In this document: one piece after another, positions 36,811-46,383 of the stretch
How the letters are laid out: the number at the start of each line of letters is the position of its first letter
How positions within the stretch are numbered: the stretch's first letter is position 1
Source of the DNA: Agarivorans aestuarii
Lineage (GTDB): Bacteria; Pseudomonadota; Gammaproteobacteria; Enterobacterales; Celerinatantimonadaceae
Direction: 5' to 3'
Assembly (NCBI RefSeq): GCF_019670125.1
Contig: NZ_AP023033.1
Coordinates: forward strand, 876,501-940,500
DNA: 64,000 nt
Program-made: the position numbers and the translations under genes
Notes under the pieces: generated by a model
Database searches by the model: none
Told to the model about the DNA's origin: nothing
Seen by the model: the letters and a program-made list of their open reading frames with translations, nothing else

Positions 36811-37966
36811 GAACATTCTCCAAAGCGGTCCATTTACCATTGTTTTGCGAGGAGTGGATCATGGCATTGATGAACTGTAAGCCTTCTACACCTTGCTTCA
36901 CCCCCGGCAATAAACTATTAGCCAGAATGTCGGTGGCCGATGAGCCACTGCGTGCTGTACGAATAGCCTTGGCAGTTTCGGTGTAAATATTGGCAAAGCC
37001 TTCTAAGTAGCCTTCGGGGTGGCCGGCTGGAGTCCTCACCAAATGTTCAGCCTCGGCGCTGTATCCATAACCTGCACGGCTAATAATTCGGCTAGGCTGG
37101 GAGAATGGGCTGTACAATAGTTGGTTGGGCTGCTCTTGCGACCATTCAAGCCCTCCATCACTGCCATAAACCCTAATCCGCAGACCATTTTCATTACCAG
37201 GCGCTACCTGCGAGCTCCATAACATGCCGCGTACACCTTGCTCGAAGCGCAACATGGCATGTACGTTGTCGTCTAGTACTCGGCCATTTACAAAAGTAGA
37301 CAGTTCTGCGCTTACTTGTTCTAGCTGTAAGCTACTTATAAAGGCCGCTAGATTAAAGGCATGAGTGCCAATGTCGCCCAAGCAACCAGCAGGTCCCGAG
37401 CGCTTTGGATCGGTGCGCCATTCGGCTTGTTTATTGCCAGTATTTTCCGCTGCGGTAGTGAGCCAATCTTGCGCATACTCCACTTGAACCAAGCGCAGCT
37501 TGCCAAGCAAACCTTCCCCAACCATTTGTTGGGCTTGGCGCACCATGGGGTAAGCACTGTAGTTGTGAGTGAGCACAAATAGCTTGCCGCTATTATTCGC
37601 CAGCTCTTTGAGTTCCATTGCCTCGTGAAGAGAGCAGGTCATGGGTTTGTCACAAATCACATGAATACCCGCGGCCAAAAATGCTTTAGCTATAGGGAAG
37701 TGCAAATGATTAGGCGTTACGATACTTACCGCTTCAATACCATCAGGGCGAGCGGCTTCTGCCTCAGCCATATCTTGATAGCTTAGGTAGCAACGCTCGG
37801 CAGCAATGCCTAAATCCTTGGCTGATTGTTGCGCTCTGGCTGGATCGGCACTTAATGCGCCAGCAACTAATTCATATTGGTTATCTAAGCGCGCAGCAAT
37901 ACGGTGAATGGCACCAATAAACGCACCACTGCCACCGCCTACCATTCCTAGTTTAATTTTATCCAT
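36797..37966 (-). CDS. Gfo/Idh/MocA family sugar oxidoreductase
   Basis: NAD(P)-dependent dehydrogenase of 389 residues. Rossmann part: [36 protein letters not shown] and the CDKPMT variant of the EKP motif whose Lys is catalytic. C-terminal beta-sheet domain with [11 protein letters not shown], where the His and Asp are typical catalytic partners. Long N-terminal region is standard. Found with an isomerase and an ABC importer, it likely oxidises the imported sugar or polyol. Substrate unknown. Confidence 0.92.
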   Translation of the reverse strand: MDKIKLGMVGGGSGAFIGAIHRIAARLDNQYELVAGALSADPARAQQSAKDLGIAAERCYLSYQDMAEAEAARPDGIEAVSIVTPNHLHFPIAKAFLAAGIHVICDKPMTCSLHEAMELKELANNSGKLFVLTHNYSAYPMVRQAQQMVGEGLLGKLRLVQVEYAQDWLTTAAENTGNKQAEWRTDPKRSGPAGCLGDIGTHAFNLAAFISSLQLEQVSAELSTFVNGRVLDDNVHAMLRFEQGVRGMLWSSQVAPGNENGLRIRVYGSDGGLEWSQEQPNQLLYSPFSQPSRIISRAGYGYSAEAEHLVRTPAGHPEGYLEGFANIYTETAKAIRTARSGSSATDILANSLLPGVKQGVEGLQFINAMIHSSQNNGKWTALENVHELA

Positions 37967-37975
37967 GAGTTACTC

Positions 37976-39028
37976 CTATAAACCCAGAATTCGCAGATTT
38001 GCTGCTTGGTCGATGGCGCTGTCGGCAAAATCATCAAAGGCTTTATCGGTTACTTCAATGATGTGTTGCTCTACAAAGGCTGCGCCTTCCAGCGCGCCAG
38101 CTTCAGGGTGTTTAAGGCAGCACTCCCATTCAACCACCGCCCAGCCGCTAAAGTTGTATTGGGCGAGTTTGGAAAAAATCCCCACAAAATCTACTTGGCC
38201 GTCGCCTAAAGAACGGAATCGACCGGCGCGTTCAGTCCAACTTTGGTAGCCGCCATATACGCCTTGTTGACCAGTGGGGTTAAATTCCGCGTCTTTTACA
38301 TGGAACATTTTGATGCGAGGGTGATAGCGGTCGATAAAGTCTAGATAATCCAGCTGCTGCAGCACAAAATGGCTAGGGTCATACAAGATATTGCAACGCG
38401 GATGCTGGTTAACTGCATCCAAGAACATTTCGAAGCTAACGCCGTCATGTAAATCTTCTCCTGGGTGAATTTCGTAACATACATCTACGCCAGCTGCGTC
38501 AAAGGCGTCGAGGATCGGTAACCAACGCTTGGCTAATTCCTCAAAGCCAGTTTCAACTAAGCCTTGAGGACGTTGTGGCCATGGATACATATATGGCCAC
38601 AGTAGCGCGCCAGAGAAGGTAGCATGAGCACTTAAACCTAGGTTTTTAGAAGCCTTTGCCGCCAACATCATTTGGTTTACCGCCCATTCTTGACGGGCGC
38701 TTGGGTTAGCCCTAACGGACTCAGGAGCAAAGCCGTCAAACATTTCATCATAGGCTGGGTGCACTGCAACAAGTTGGCCTTGCAAGTGAGTAGAGAGTTC
38801 TGTGAGAGTGAGGCCATTGTCGGCAAGCAGGCTTAATACCTCTTGGCAATAGCTTAGGTCTTCTGCAGCGCGCTCCAAATCAAACAAACGTTTATCCCAG
38901 CTGGGCATTTGCACTCCTTTGTAACCCACACTGGCTGCCCAAGCGGCAATTGAACTAAGTGAGTTAAAGGGCGCTTCGTCACTAGCAAACTGGGCGAGAA
39001 ACAGCGCGGGTCCTTGTAGGGTTTTCAT
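37976..39028 (-). CDS. Sugar phosphate isomerase/epimerase (AP endonuclease 2 fold)
   Basis: TIM-barrel protein of the IolE/xylose isomerase-like family, 350 residues. Metal-ligand blocks seen: CYEIHPGEDLHDG (Glu), ILYDPSHFVLQQLD (Asp and His), KMFHVKDAEF (His) and AVVEWECC (Glu). It probably isomerises or epimerises the keto-sugar made by the adjacent oxidoreductase. ATG 39028 has AAAGGA nine bases ahead; an in-frame TTG at 39034 is less likely. First gene of the operon, directly behind the 32-bp palindrome. Confidence 0.9.
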   Translation of the reverse strand: MKTLQGPALFLAQFASDEAPFNSLSSIAAWAASVGYKGVQMPSWDKRLFDLERAAEDLSYCQEVLSLLADNGLTLTELSTHLQGQLVAVHPAYDEMFDGFAPESVRANPSARQEWAVNQMMLAAKASKNLGLSAHATFSGALLWPYMYPWPQRPQGLVETGFEELAKRWLPILDAFDAAGVDVCYEIHPGEDLHDGVSFEMFLDAVNQHPRCNILYDPSHFVLQQLDYLDFIDRYHPRIKMFHVKDAEFNPTGQQGVYGGYQSWTERAGRFRSLGDGQVDFVGIFSKLAQYNFSGWAVVEWECCLKHPEAGALEGAAFVEQHIIEVTDKAFDDFADSAIDQAANLRILGL

Positions 39029-39073
39029 CGGCAATCCTTTTATCGAAGTTCAAACCAAATGTCGTATTTTGTT

Positions 39074-39105
39074 GAGACTAAATGTAATCGATTACATTTA
39101 GTCTC
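39074..39105. promoter_or_regulatory. 32-bp perfect palindromic LacI-type operator
   Basis: Half-site GAGACTAAATGTAATC (39074-39089) is followed without gap by its exact reverse complement (39090-39105). The core ATGTAATCGATTACAT has the central CG of LacI-family operators. It lies 46 bases upstream of the first gene of the sugar operon. Binding by the neighbouring LacI protein is inferred. Confidence 0.85.
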
Positions 39106-39312
39106 ATAAAAAAACCATGCGCTGTTCAAAGCTGGAGGCGTATAAAGCCGCACTGCATGGCATTTATTTAGTAGTTGAATAAAACTTATACAATAAAATA
39201 GTGTTTATCTAGCGTATGTTGCGAAAATGTGATCAGTTTAAAAGTTTATTTTTTGTACAAATTGCTGATTGAGTTCTTAAGTGATTTAAAATAAAGTACT
39301 TTATGATAATTG

Positions 39313-39328
39313 ATGTAATCCGTTACAT
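39313..39328. promoter_or_regulatory. Second LacI-type operator before lacI
   Basis: ATGTAATCCGTTACAT matches the core of the 32-bp palindrome (ATGTAATCGATTACAT) at 14 of 16 bases. It lies 57-72 bases upstream of the lacI start, so autoregulation and possible DNA looping with the site 224 bases away are likely. Confidence 0.8.
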
Positions 39329-39384
39329 TTGGGCTAAGCTTTCATTAAAGTTAGCCTTGCTTATTACCAATCTAAGGACAGTAA

Positions 39385-40374
39385 ATGCCTACCATAAAAG
39401 ATGTGGCCAAATTGGCAGGCGTATCTACCGCAACCGTATCTCGGGCGATGATGAGCCCAGAAAAAGTATCCGAGAAAACTCGTTTGAAGGTCGAGTTAGC
39501 GGTAGCCGAGTCGGGATTCTCTCCCAATGTGATTGCCCGAAATTTAAGGCGCAGCGAGTCTAAAACCATTGTGATTATTGTGCCCGATATTGCCAATATG
39601 TTTTTCGCCAGCATTGTGCGCGGGATCCAGCAGGTTGCTTTGCAAAATGGCTACAAAGTGTTGCTGGGGGACTCAATTCACACGGTTGAGCAAGCAAAAG
39701 TGTATATGGACTTGGTACGCAGCAAGCAAGCCGATGGCATTATTTCGCTTACCGCTGAGCTGCCTATGGAGATCCGCCAAGGTACCGAAATTCCAATGGT
39801 GATGGCCTGTGAGTACTTTCCAGGTTTTCCTATTCCCACGGTGCGTATTGATAATCGCGGCTCGGCTAAGCGAGCAGTCGATTATTTATTAGATATTGGG
39901 CATAGCCAAATTGGCTGTATTACCGGCCCTATGGAAAACCCAATTTGTGTGGATCGTAAAGCCGGTTATCAAGACAGTCTGCAGCAGCTAAATATTGCCG
40001 TTGACGAAGCCGCTTTTGAAGATGGTGATTTTAGTTTTCAGTCGGGGTATAGCGCGTTCATGCGTCTACACGAACACTACTCAATGACAGCGTTATTTTG
40101 CTTTAACGACATGATGGCGCTAGGGGCAATGAAAGCGGCAACGCAACTGGGTATTAAGGTGCCGCAACAGTTATCAATAGTGGGCTTTGATGACCTGTTA
40201 TTTGCCGAATATACCAACCCAGAGCTCACCACCATTCGTCAGCCGCAAGAAGATATTGGTAAGACAGCAGCCAACACGCTAATGAAGATACTGCAGGGCA
40301 GCAAAGCCAGCCAAGACACCATTGTGCCAACTCAGTTATTGGTACGTTCGAGTTGTTGCTCGCCCAGTAAGTAG
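39385..40374 (+). CDS. LacI-family regulator of the sugar operon
   Basis: 329-residue repressor. N-terminal helix-turn-helix TIKDVAKLAGVSTATVSRAM with hinge EKTRLKVELAVAESGFSPN, then a periplasmic-binding-protein-like ligand domain (IVIIVPDIANMFFASIVRGI; IVGFDDLLFAEYTNPELTT). CytR-like in sequence texture. Divergent from the isomerase/dehydrogenase/ABC operon and flanked by matching operators, so it is most likely its local regulator. Inducer unknown. Confidence 0.93.
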   Translation: MPTIKDVAKLAGVSTATVSRAMMSPEKVSEKTRLKVELAVAESGFSPNVIARNLRRSESKTIVIIVPDIANMFFASIVRGIQQVALQNGYKVLLGDSIHTVEQAKVYMDLVRSKQADGIISLTAELPMEIRQGTEIPMVMACEYFPGFPIPTVRIDNRGSAKRAVDYLLDIGHSQIGCITGPMENPICVDRKAGYQDSLQQLNIAVDEAAFEDGDFSFQSGYSAFMRLHEHYSMTALFCFNDMMALGAMKAATQLGIKVPQQLSIVGFDDLLFAEYTNPELTTIRQPQEDIGKTAANTLMKILQGSKASQDTIVPTQLLVRSSCCSPSK

Positions 40375-40421
40375 CAAATAAGCAACTCAATAGGGCTGAT
40401 GTTGTGATGAGACAAAACCAA

Positions 40422-41357
40422 TTACGCTAATACATTAGCCGGTAGAATTTTTTCTGACACCAGTTGTTGCAGCAGGTCTTGAGTCTTTTCTCGTAAACTG
40501 TCACGTAACAAACGCATCGCTGAAGTAATTGATTGTCGGCTGGGGCAAATAAGCCATAGTTCGGTAGCAGTAGGCTGATAGCTATTCATCACACTCACTA
40601 ACTTACCGGATAAGAGATCTGCGGCCATATCTAAGCTAGATTTTACCGCCAGCCCATGACCTGCCACACACCAACGTCTGACTAAATCACCATCGTTGGC
40701 TGCGCGATTGCTGGGCATCTTTATTTTATATTCTTGTTGCTGGTGGCTAAAGCGCCATACGTCATGAATAATGTCGTGCAGTTGGTAGAGCAAACCATTG
40801 TGTTCCCTTAAGTCTTCAGGTTGCTGCGGGCTGCCGTGTTTTAATAAATACTCTGGGCTAGCGCACAATAGCCGTGGCACCTTACATATCTTAAAACCGT
40901 AGACACTGGCATCACTGGGCGAGCCATAACGCAAAGCCATATCTACAGAATCACGATAAAAATCTATGTTGCTGTCACTGATGCTGCTGCGCAGGCTAAG
41001 CGCCGGGTAGTTTGCCATAAACTCATCGAGCCAGGGGCTTAACACGTTTCTTCCTAGATCCGAGGAAAGTGCAATGCGTAATTCACCATCAATCACATCT
41101 AGGTCATGCTTCATATTTTGCTTAGCTTGCTCAAGCATCAAAAGCGCTTGTTCGCATTGCGGGATATAACGCTCGCCAGCACTAGATAATCGCAGGTGCC
41201 TGGTTGTTCGAATAAATAGCTCAGCCCCTAGTTGGCTTTCTACACGCTTTAGCGCGGCACTAGCCGTGGCAGAGCGCATATCTAGCTTGGCTGCAGCGGC
41301 TGTAATACTGCGGCATTCTGCTACCTTTAAAATTACCTGTAAATCTTCCAGTAGCAT
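40422..41357 (-). CDS. LysR-family regulator
   Basis: 311-residue LysR protein. N-terminal winged helix LEDLQVILKVAECRSITAAA with SATASAALKRVESQLGAELF, then substrate-binding domain (LRIALSSDLGRNVLSPWLDE). The effector domain is of the group seen with CrgA/AaeR-like regulators. Divergent from a small monooxygenase gene by 133 bases, its probable target. Confidence 0.92.
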   Translation of the reverse strand: MLLEDLQVILKVAECRSITAAAAKLDMRSATASAALKRVESQLGAELFIRTTRHLRLSSAGERYIPQCEQALLMLEQAKQNMKHDLDVIDGELRIALSSDLGRNVLSPWLDEFMANYPALSLRSSISDSNIDFYRDSVDMALRYGSPSDASVYGFKICKVPRLLCASPEYLLKHGSPQQPEDLREHNGLLYQLHDIIHDVWRFSHQQQEYKIKMPSNRAANDGDLVRRWCVAGHGLAVKSSLDMAADLLSGKLVSVMNSYQPTATELWLICPSRQSITSAMRLLRDSLREKTQDLLQQLVSEKILPANVLA

Positions 41358-41490
41358 AACGGCACCTTTTATTGTCTATTTATTTTTGATAATGATTCAA
41401 ATATTACCCTGTTTATTGAGCTGTATGCAAAAGGCTACTATTTAACCCGTTAAAGCGAACCAGCAATTTACTTATTTAGAGGATAGCCAA

Positions 41491-41781
41491 ATGGCCAAGT
41501 TAACTATCGTTGCAAACATTAAAGCAAATGCAGACAAAATTGAGTTAGTAAAAGCAGAACTGCTTAAGTTGATTGACATTACTCGCGCCGAAGAAGGCTG
41601 CATTAACTACGATTTGCATCAAGACAACGAAAACCCAGCGCACTTTGTGTTTTACGAAAACTGGGAGTCACGTGAGCTGTGGCAAACTCACATGGGCAAT
41701 ACGCATTTGGCCGAATATATGGCCGCTACCGAAGGCGCAGTAGCAGAGTTTACCTTGAATGAAATGACGCAAATTGCTTAG
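41491..41781 (+). CDS. ABM-domain putative quinol monooxygenase
   Basis: Small dimeric ferredoxin-like-fold protein of 96 residues, of the antibiotic biosynthesis monooxygenase (YgiN-like) family. Seen: IKANADKIELVKAELLKLID, EEGCINYDLHQDNENPAHFV, FYENWESRELWQTHMGN and HLAEYMAAT, all typical, including the conserved His in the HL block. YgiN oxidises quinols; substrate here is not determinable. Ribosome site AGAGGA precedes ATG 41491. Target of the divergent LysR by position. Confidence 0.88.
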   Translation: MAKLTIVANIKANADKIELVKAELLKLIDITRAEEGCINYDLHQDNENPAHFVFYENWESRELWQTHMGNTHLAEYMAATEGAVAEFTLNEMTQIA

Positions 41782-41810
41782 CGTGAAGCTGTGAATTCAA
41801 GTTGTATGTG

Positions 41811-41845
41811 AAGGCTGCTAGATAGTGATCTAGCAGCCTTTTTGT
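41811..41845. terminator. Convergent terminator
   Basis: Stem AAGGCTGCTAGAT (41811-41823) / ATCTAGCAGCCTT (41828-41840), loop AGTG, then TTTGTTT. Between the monooxygenase and the minus-strand lipoprotein gene. Confidence 0.85.
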
Positions 41846-43792
41846 TTAGAGGCTTGAGCGATTTCGAAGCTTGCCTGATAAATAAGCTCCATCACATTCC
41901 AGCTCAAAGTCTAGAGCTAACTTTTGATATTGAGCTAATTGGCCTTCTTCGTTGATACCTAAATCGACTGTTTCATTCTCTAATACTGATACTCGAATTG
42001 ACCTATCGTAGCAGTGATATGTCCACGATTGGCCACCGACCGAAAGATGTATGTTAGCTCCATTTTCTCGTGAATCAGCGGCTCCGTCTATAAATGGGTT
42101 GACTGAAAACCAAAGGTTGTTTTGCTCTCCTTGAATAGATAGCAATTCCTCAGAGATAGACCCAGATGATTCAGAAAGAAATAGCAGAGTTTGACTTGGC
42201 GAAGTGTAGTAGTTTGGGCCTAATATTAGCTCTACGTATGAGCGTTCGCCATTGCTTGGCTCTGTGCTTAGAGTAACCGTTTGTGTGGAAACTCTAGAAT
42301 AAGGGTCGGTAATACTGGCTAAAAAAGTGTAATTGCGCCCTTCGGTCATCTCGCTTGGCGTAATTTGTGCTCGAGTTGAATCTAACCTTGTTACAGTAAT
42401 GTCTTTGTCGCCATCAATAAGAGTCCAATCAATGGAGTAGTCGGTATCTGGATGACTGCTAGACGTTGGACTTAATACGAAGTCTTGGTCTACGGAAACA
42501 AACTGATCGGTGGTCACTATTACATCAAACGCTTTATTAGTGTTGAATGAGTATGAAACAAAGTGATTGCCATCTTCTGCATAGAGCGTAGTCATGAACG
42601 AACGATCAACCGGTAAATTGTTGATAAAATCGATAGTTACCCACGGTCCATCAGCTGAGATTTGATAGTGCTCATTAGGAACAAGAACCGATTCGTAGCT
42701 ATTAAATATTTCAACGTTATTTAGGTCTTCAGTGGCAGGAGCAGGCATCACTAAGAAACGAACCGTTGGCTGTAAACTATTACCTTTAGGGTAATGTACC
42801 TTAGGTGACTGGTTTTCATAGTGCCAATGTCCAGAATCGCCAGTAAAGCCAGGATTGCCCCACTCTCCCGTATCCATACCTTGCCGTGCTGGAAACGCCA
42901 CCGCTGATCCAGACATTACATCTTGCCACATAACTTCTACGGTTTCATTTTGCCCACTGACTTGGAGTTCAACTTCAGCCATAGAGGCATCAAGGTGATA
43001 TGGACTTATTGCGATAAAGTCCCCAAAGCCACCTGATACGACAAAGCGGCCACTTTCGGGGTAATGGTTAATTTTACCGGCTATTGGGTGAGAGGTTGAA
43101 AGATCCATTTCACCTTCAAATGCACTGGGTAAGGAGAATCTAGCTGAGAAGGTCAGAGAGTAATCTCCAGTTGTATAATCTAGCTGTTTAGTGAGATTGC
43201 TGTCTTTAAAGTAGAAAGGTACATCATTGAAACTAATTGCTTCGTTGCCAATCAAGGATAATGATTGCTTAATTTGATGACTTGATATTAGTGATTGACT
43301 AATCGAGGCATCAAAGCCAAGGCTGAAAGCTTGACCTTCATAGGAATACGATAGCTGGGGAGCGTTAAGAATGGCGTTAAAAGTTAAGTAGTTATTGGCC
43401 TTCTCTAGTGAGCTAAAGGCGACGCTTATCGCTCCTGTCACTTGCCCTAAACCTTCTATGTCACATGAAGTAAGGTTTATTTCTAAAGCATCTTCATTGA
43501 GTACAGCTTGATAATCTCCTGTTCCTGAGCTGTTAAATAAGCATTCATCGACCGCGGTTCCAGACTTAGCATCAAGGTGATGTAAAATACTAATAACAAA
43601 GTTATTTAGAGCCATTGGTTGTTCTAGTACTTCTAGACTGTTTGCCGCTACAACGAAGTTTTCTTCGCTAAAACCAGCTTTGTTTCCGTCGTCAACTCCG
43701 CCATCTAAAGGATTACTTCCATCTTCTCCTCCGCCTCCACAAGCGGCCAATCCACCAATCAAAATATACAGGCATGTCCTTCTAAACATCAT
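41846..43792 (-). CDS. Large hypothetical lipoprotein
   Basis: Unrecognised 648-residue lipoprotein. N terminus MMFRRTCLYILIGGLAAC with lipobox LAAC followed by a Gly-rich linker (GGGGEDGSNPLDGG). The rest is beta-rich with few Lys and many Ser/Asn, and a PKD/Ig-like segment around 420-500 (DFVLSPTSSSHPDTDYSIDW; SITDPYSRVSTQTVTL), as in cell-surface proteins. The start may be the second Met (43789), whose spacing from GGAG is better. Surface exposure is plausible because residue +2 is Gly. No function is proposed. Confidence 0.7.
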   Translation of the reverse strand: MMFRRTCLYILIGGLAACGGGGEDGSNPLDGGVDDGNKAGFSEENFVVAANSLEVLEQPMALNNFVISILHHLDAKSGTAVDECLFNSSGTGDYQAVLNEDALEINLTSCDIEGLGQVTGAISVAFSSLEKANNYLTFNAILNAPQLSYSYEGQAFSLGFDASISQSLISSHQIKQSLSLIGNEAISFNDVPFYFKDSNLTKQLDYTTGDYSLTFSARFSLPSAFEGEMDLSTSHPIAGKINHYPESGRFVVSGGFGDFIAISPYHLDASMAEVELQVSGQNETVEVMWQDVMSGSAVAFPARQGMDTGEWGNPGFTGDSGHWHYENQSPKVHYPKGNSLQPTVRFLVMPAPATEDLNNVEIFNSYESVLVPNEHYQISADGPWVTIDFINNLPVDRSFMTTLYAEDGNHFVSYSFNTNKAFDVIVTTDQFVSVDQDFVLSPTSSSHPDTDYSIDWTLIDGDKDITVTRLDSTRAQITPSEMTEGRNYTFLASITDPYSRVSTQTVTLSTEPSNGERSYVELILGPNYYTSPSQTLLFLSESSGSISEELLSIQGEQNNLWFSVNPFIDGAADSRENGANIHLSVGGQSWTYHCYDRSIRVSVLENETVDLGINEEGQLAQYQKLALDFELECDGAYLSGKLRNRSSL

Positions 43793-44106
43793 TGAAGCTC
43801 CATTTCTAAAAGTTCTAAATTAATTTTTCTTTGAATATCAATGATTTTATTGTTGATTATGTAAGAATCAATCACCTGTTTGGGGGATATGTAGAGTAAA
43901 TGGACCTTTATCTCAAAAGTGGTAAATGGAAATTATGCCTATGTGATATTTAGCAATAATTTAAGTCACCGATTGCTGAGGCTGGTGTAAAAGGAAGATA
44001 TGATCCGAGTGTAATCGTATCAGTTTTTTAAGCAGAATTTGTCGATGAATGCAGCCAACAAAAAAGCCAGTCGAATGACTGGCTTTTTCTATATGGGCAA
44101 TAAAGC
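43793..44106. other. Intergenic region lipoprotein / serA (314 bases)
   Basis: AT-rich upstream region of the lipoprotein gene plus the serA terminator at 44061-44089. No operator or extra gene recognised. Confidence 0.5.
44061..44089 (-). terminator. serA terminator
   Basis: Stem AAAAAGCCAGTC (44061-44072) / GACTGGCTTTTT (44077-44088), loop GAAT, with T runs both ways. Confidence 0.85.
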
Positions 44107-45336
44107 TTAGTGAAGAATACGGGCGCGAATAGTGCCTTCAATTTCTTTAAGCTTGCTAATGGCTTGTTCTGCTTGAGCGGTTTCTACGTCAATCACTACG
44201 TAACCAATGCTGTCGTTAGTTTGTAGGTATTGCGCTGCAATGTTGATAGAGTCTTCAGCAAAGGCCAAGTTAATCTTGGTTAGTACGCCCGGTTGGTTGT
44301 GGTGAATGTGCAGCAAGCGGCTAGTGCCAGTGTGCTCAGGCAGTGCAACCTCTGGGAAGTTAACTGCTGACAAGGTTGAACCGTTATCAGAGTATTTAGC
44401 CAGTTTAGAGGCTACTTCAATACCAATGTTTTCTTGGGCTTCTTGAGTTGAGCCACCCACGTGTGGGCTAAGAATTACGTTATCAAAACCACGTAATGCA
44501 GAGACAAACTCTTCTTTGTTTGATTTTGGCTCGGTTGGGAATACGTCAATGGCCGCACCAGCAAGCTTTTTGCTTTCTAATACCGATACCAAAGATTCAA
44601 TCTCAACCACTGTGCCGCGTGAGGCGTTGATAAGGATTGAACCTTGCTTCATGGCTGCCAGTTGCGCTTCGCCAAACATGTATTTGGTTTGGGCGGTTTC
44701 TGGAACGTGTAGGCTTACTACGTCGCTCATGGCTAATAGCTGTTCTAAGTCTGCTACCTGTGTGGCATTACCTAAAGACAGTTTGTTTTCAATGTCGTAG
44801 TAGTAAACTTGCATGCCCAGTGTTTCGGCTAGAATACCTAGCTGAGTACCAATGTGGCCGTAACCAATAATACCTAGTTTTTTGCCACGCGCTTCGTAAG
44901 AGTTGTCGGCAGACTTAATCCACTCTCCACGGTGTGCTTTAGCATTTTTCTCTGGGATGCCGCGCAGTAGTAATATAATTTCACCTAGTACTAGCTCTGC
45001 AACACTTCGTGTATTTGAGAACGGCGCGTTAAATACCGGAATACCTTTTTGCTGGGCCGCTTTAAGGTCTACTTGGTTGGTACCAATACAGAAACAACCA
45101 ATTGCAACTAGCTTGTTAGCTGCTGCTAGCACACGTTCGTTTAGGTCTGTACGGGAACGAATACCAATGAAGTGAACGTCTTTGATTTTCTCAATCAGTT
45201 CTTCTTCTGCTAGCGAGGTTTTGATCATTTCTACATTTTCATAACCCGCAGATTGGAAAGATTGCAGTGAGCTAGGGTGTAAACCCTCTAACAACAATAC
45301 TTTGATTTTTTCCTTGCCTAACGAATACTTTGCCAT
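44107..45336 (-). CDS. serA: D-3-phosphoglycerate dehydrogenase
   Basis: First step of serine synthesis: oxidises 3-phosphoglycerate to 3-phosphohydroxypyruvate with NAD. 409 residues (E. coli 410). Seen: VLLLEGLHPSSLQSF, GCFCIGTNQVDLKAA, NAD-binding GIIGYGHIGTQLG, INASRGTVVEIESL, the catalytic His in LSPHVGGSTQEAQENIG, and a C-terminal ACT domain LLHIHHNQPGVLTKIN for serine feedback. The long upstream AT-rich region (45337-45540) precedes the rpiA terminator. Confidence 0.97.
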   Translation of the reverse strand: MAKYSLGKEKIKVLLLEGLHPSSLQSFQSAGYENVEMIKTSLAEEELIEKIKDVHFIGIRSRTDLNERVLAAANKLVAIGCFCIGTNQVDLKAAQQKGIPVFNAPFSNTRSVAELVLGEIILLLRGIPEKNAKAHRGEWIKSADNSYEARGKKLGIIGYGHIGTQLGILAETLGMQVYYYDIENKLSLGNATQVADLEQLLAMSDVVSLHVPETAQTKYMFGEAQLAAMKQGSILINASRGTVVEIESLVSVLESKKLAGAAIDVFPTEPKSNKEEFVSALRGFDNVILSPHVGGSTQEAQENIGIEVASKLAKYSDNGSTLSAVNFPEVALPEHTGTSRLLHIHHNQPGVLTKINLAFAEDSINIAAQYLQTNDSIGYVVIDVETAQAEQAISKLKEIEGTIRARILH

Positions 45337-45542
45337 GTTTGCTTCCTAATACCCATGTTACCGCTCGAGCGGCTAAATTTAGCAAAAAAGCAGCACTTAG
45401 GGAATGTAATTTTATTACATCAAATTATATTCATCTTTTGGTTTTTATTCTGCAAAGTTATCCATCTTAGGTTTTTTCTGCTGCAAAGGGTGGGGTTGTT
45501 GGAGCTTGATCGAGATTATTTTTGGTGTGTTGGAATATTTCA

Positions 45543-45577
45543 CAAAAAAAAGAGTGCGCAATGCACTCTTTTTTTTT
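45543..45577 (-). terminator. rpiA terminator
   Basis: Stem AAAAAAAAGAGTGC / GCACTCTTTTTTTT with loop around GCAAT. Strong A and T flanks allow termination in either direction. It separates rpiA from serA, which follows on the same strand. Confidence 0.85.
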
Positions 45578-45591
45578 AAGGTCTTGCTTGA

Positions 45592-46245
45592 TTAGCGTTT
45601 TTTAGCGCCTTCAGGGGTGCCAATGATTACTTCGTTTGCGCCGCGCGCTGCAAATAAACCATTAGTCACTACGCCAACAATGGCATTGATATCGCGTTCC
45701 ATTTTCACTGGGTCAACGATCTTCATGTTGTGAATATCCAAGATTACGTTGCCATTATCGGTAACCACACCTTCGCGGTAAACTGGGTCACCACCAAGTT
45801 TCACTAGCTCACGTGCTACGTAGCTGCGTGCCATCGGAATCACTTCTACTGGTAGTGGGAAGGTGCCTAATACTGGTACTTCTTTGGTATTGTCTACGAT
45901 ACAAATAAACTGGTCGGCTACCGCGGCAATAATCTTCTCGCGAGTTAAAGCTGCACCGCCGCCCTTAATCATGTGGTTTTGTTCGTTAATTTCGTCGGCG
46001 CCATCTACGTAAACCGACAACTCACTTACACTGTTTAAATCAAACACTTCAATGCCGTAGCCAAGTAGCTTTTCGGTAGAAGCTTCAGAGCTTGAAACTG
46101 CTCCTTTAATGCTATCTTTCATGGTTGCTAAGGCGTCAATGAAATGGTTCACGGTAGAGCCTGTACCTACGCCAACAATGGTGTCTTCTTGAACATATTC
46201 CAAGGCGGCCCAGCCAGCGGCTTTTTTCATTTCATCTTGTGTCAT
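45592..46245 (-). CDS. rpiA: Ribose-5-phosphate isomerase A
   Basis: Interconverts ribose 5-phosphate and ribulose 5-phosphate. 217 residues (E. coli 219). Seen: [15 protein letters not shown] phosphate loop, [37 protein letters not shown] with catalytic Asp and Lys, and [18 protein letters not shown] box lies 60 bases upstream. Confidence 0.97.
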   Translation of the reverse strand: MTQDEMKKAAGWAALEYVQEDTIVGVGTGSTVNHFIDALATMKDSIKGAVSSSEASTEKLLGYGIEVFDLNSVSELSVYVDGADEINEQNHMIKGGGAALTREKIIAAVADQFICIVDNTKEVPVLGTFPLPVEVIPMARSYVARELVKLGGDPVYREGVVTDNGNVILDIHNMKIVDPVKMERDINAIVGVVTNGLFAARGANEVIIGTPEGAKKR

Positions 46246-46304
46246 TACTGTGCTCCGAGCAAAGTGAAGGGGAGGGCAATAGTTGGCCCACTTGTGTGGC
46301 GCGG

Positions 46305-46310
46305 ATTATA
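46305..46310 (-). promoter_or_regulatory. Candidate rpiA -10 box
   Basis: On the minus strand the sequence reads TATAAT exactly, 60 bases before the rpiA start. No strong -35 box is seen at 17 bases. A hairpin-forming TGGCGT/ACGCCA pair lies just upstream. Confidence 0.45.
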
Positions 46311-46383
46311 ACCAAGCACTGGCGTGAACGCCATGCTCGTTTGGCGCTTTTTTCAGCGTATTTTAGGAGAGAAGTAGCGGTGC

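Larger units (their letters stand above)
39029..39384. other. Divergent control region, sugar operon / lacI (356 bases)
   Basis: AT-rich. Contains the two palindromic operators and, by position, both promoters. Apart from these no gene or RNA structure is supported. Confidence 0.6.

Noticed and set aside
45355-45579. Plus-strand frame of 74 codons upstream of serA.
   Set aside because: Low-complexity Phe/Leu-rich translation of AT-rich DNA that runs through the rpiA terminator.
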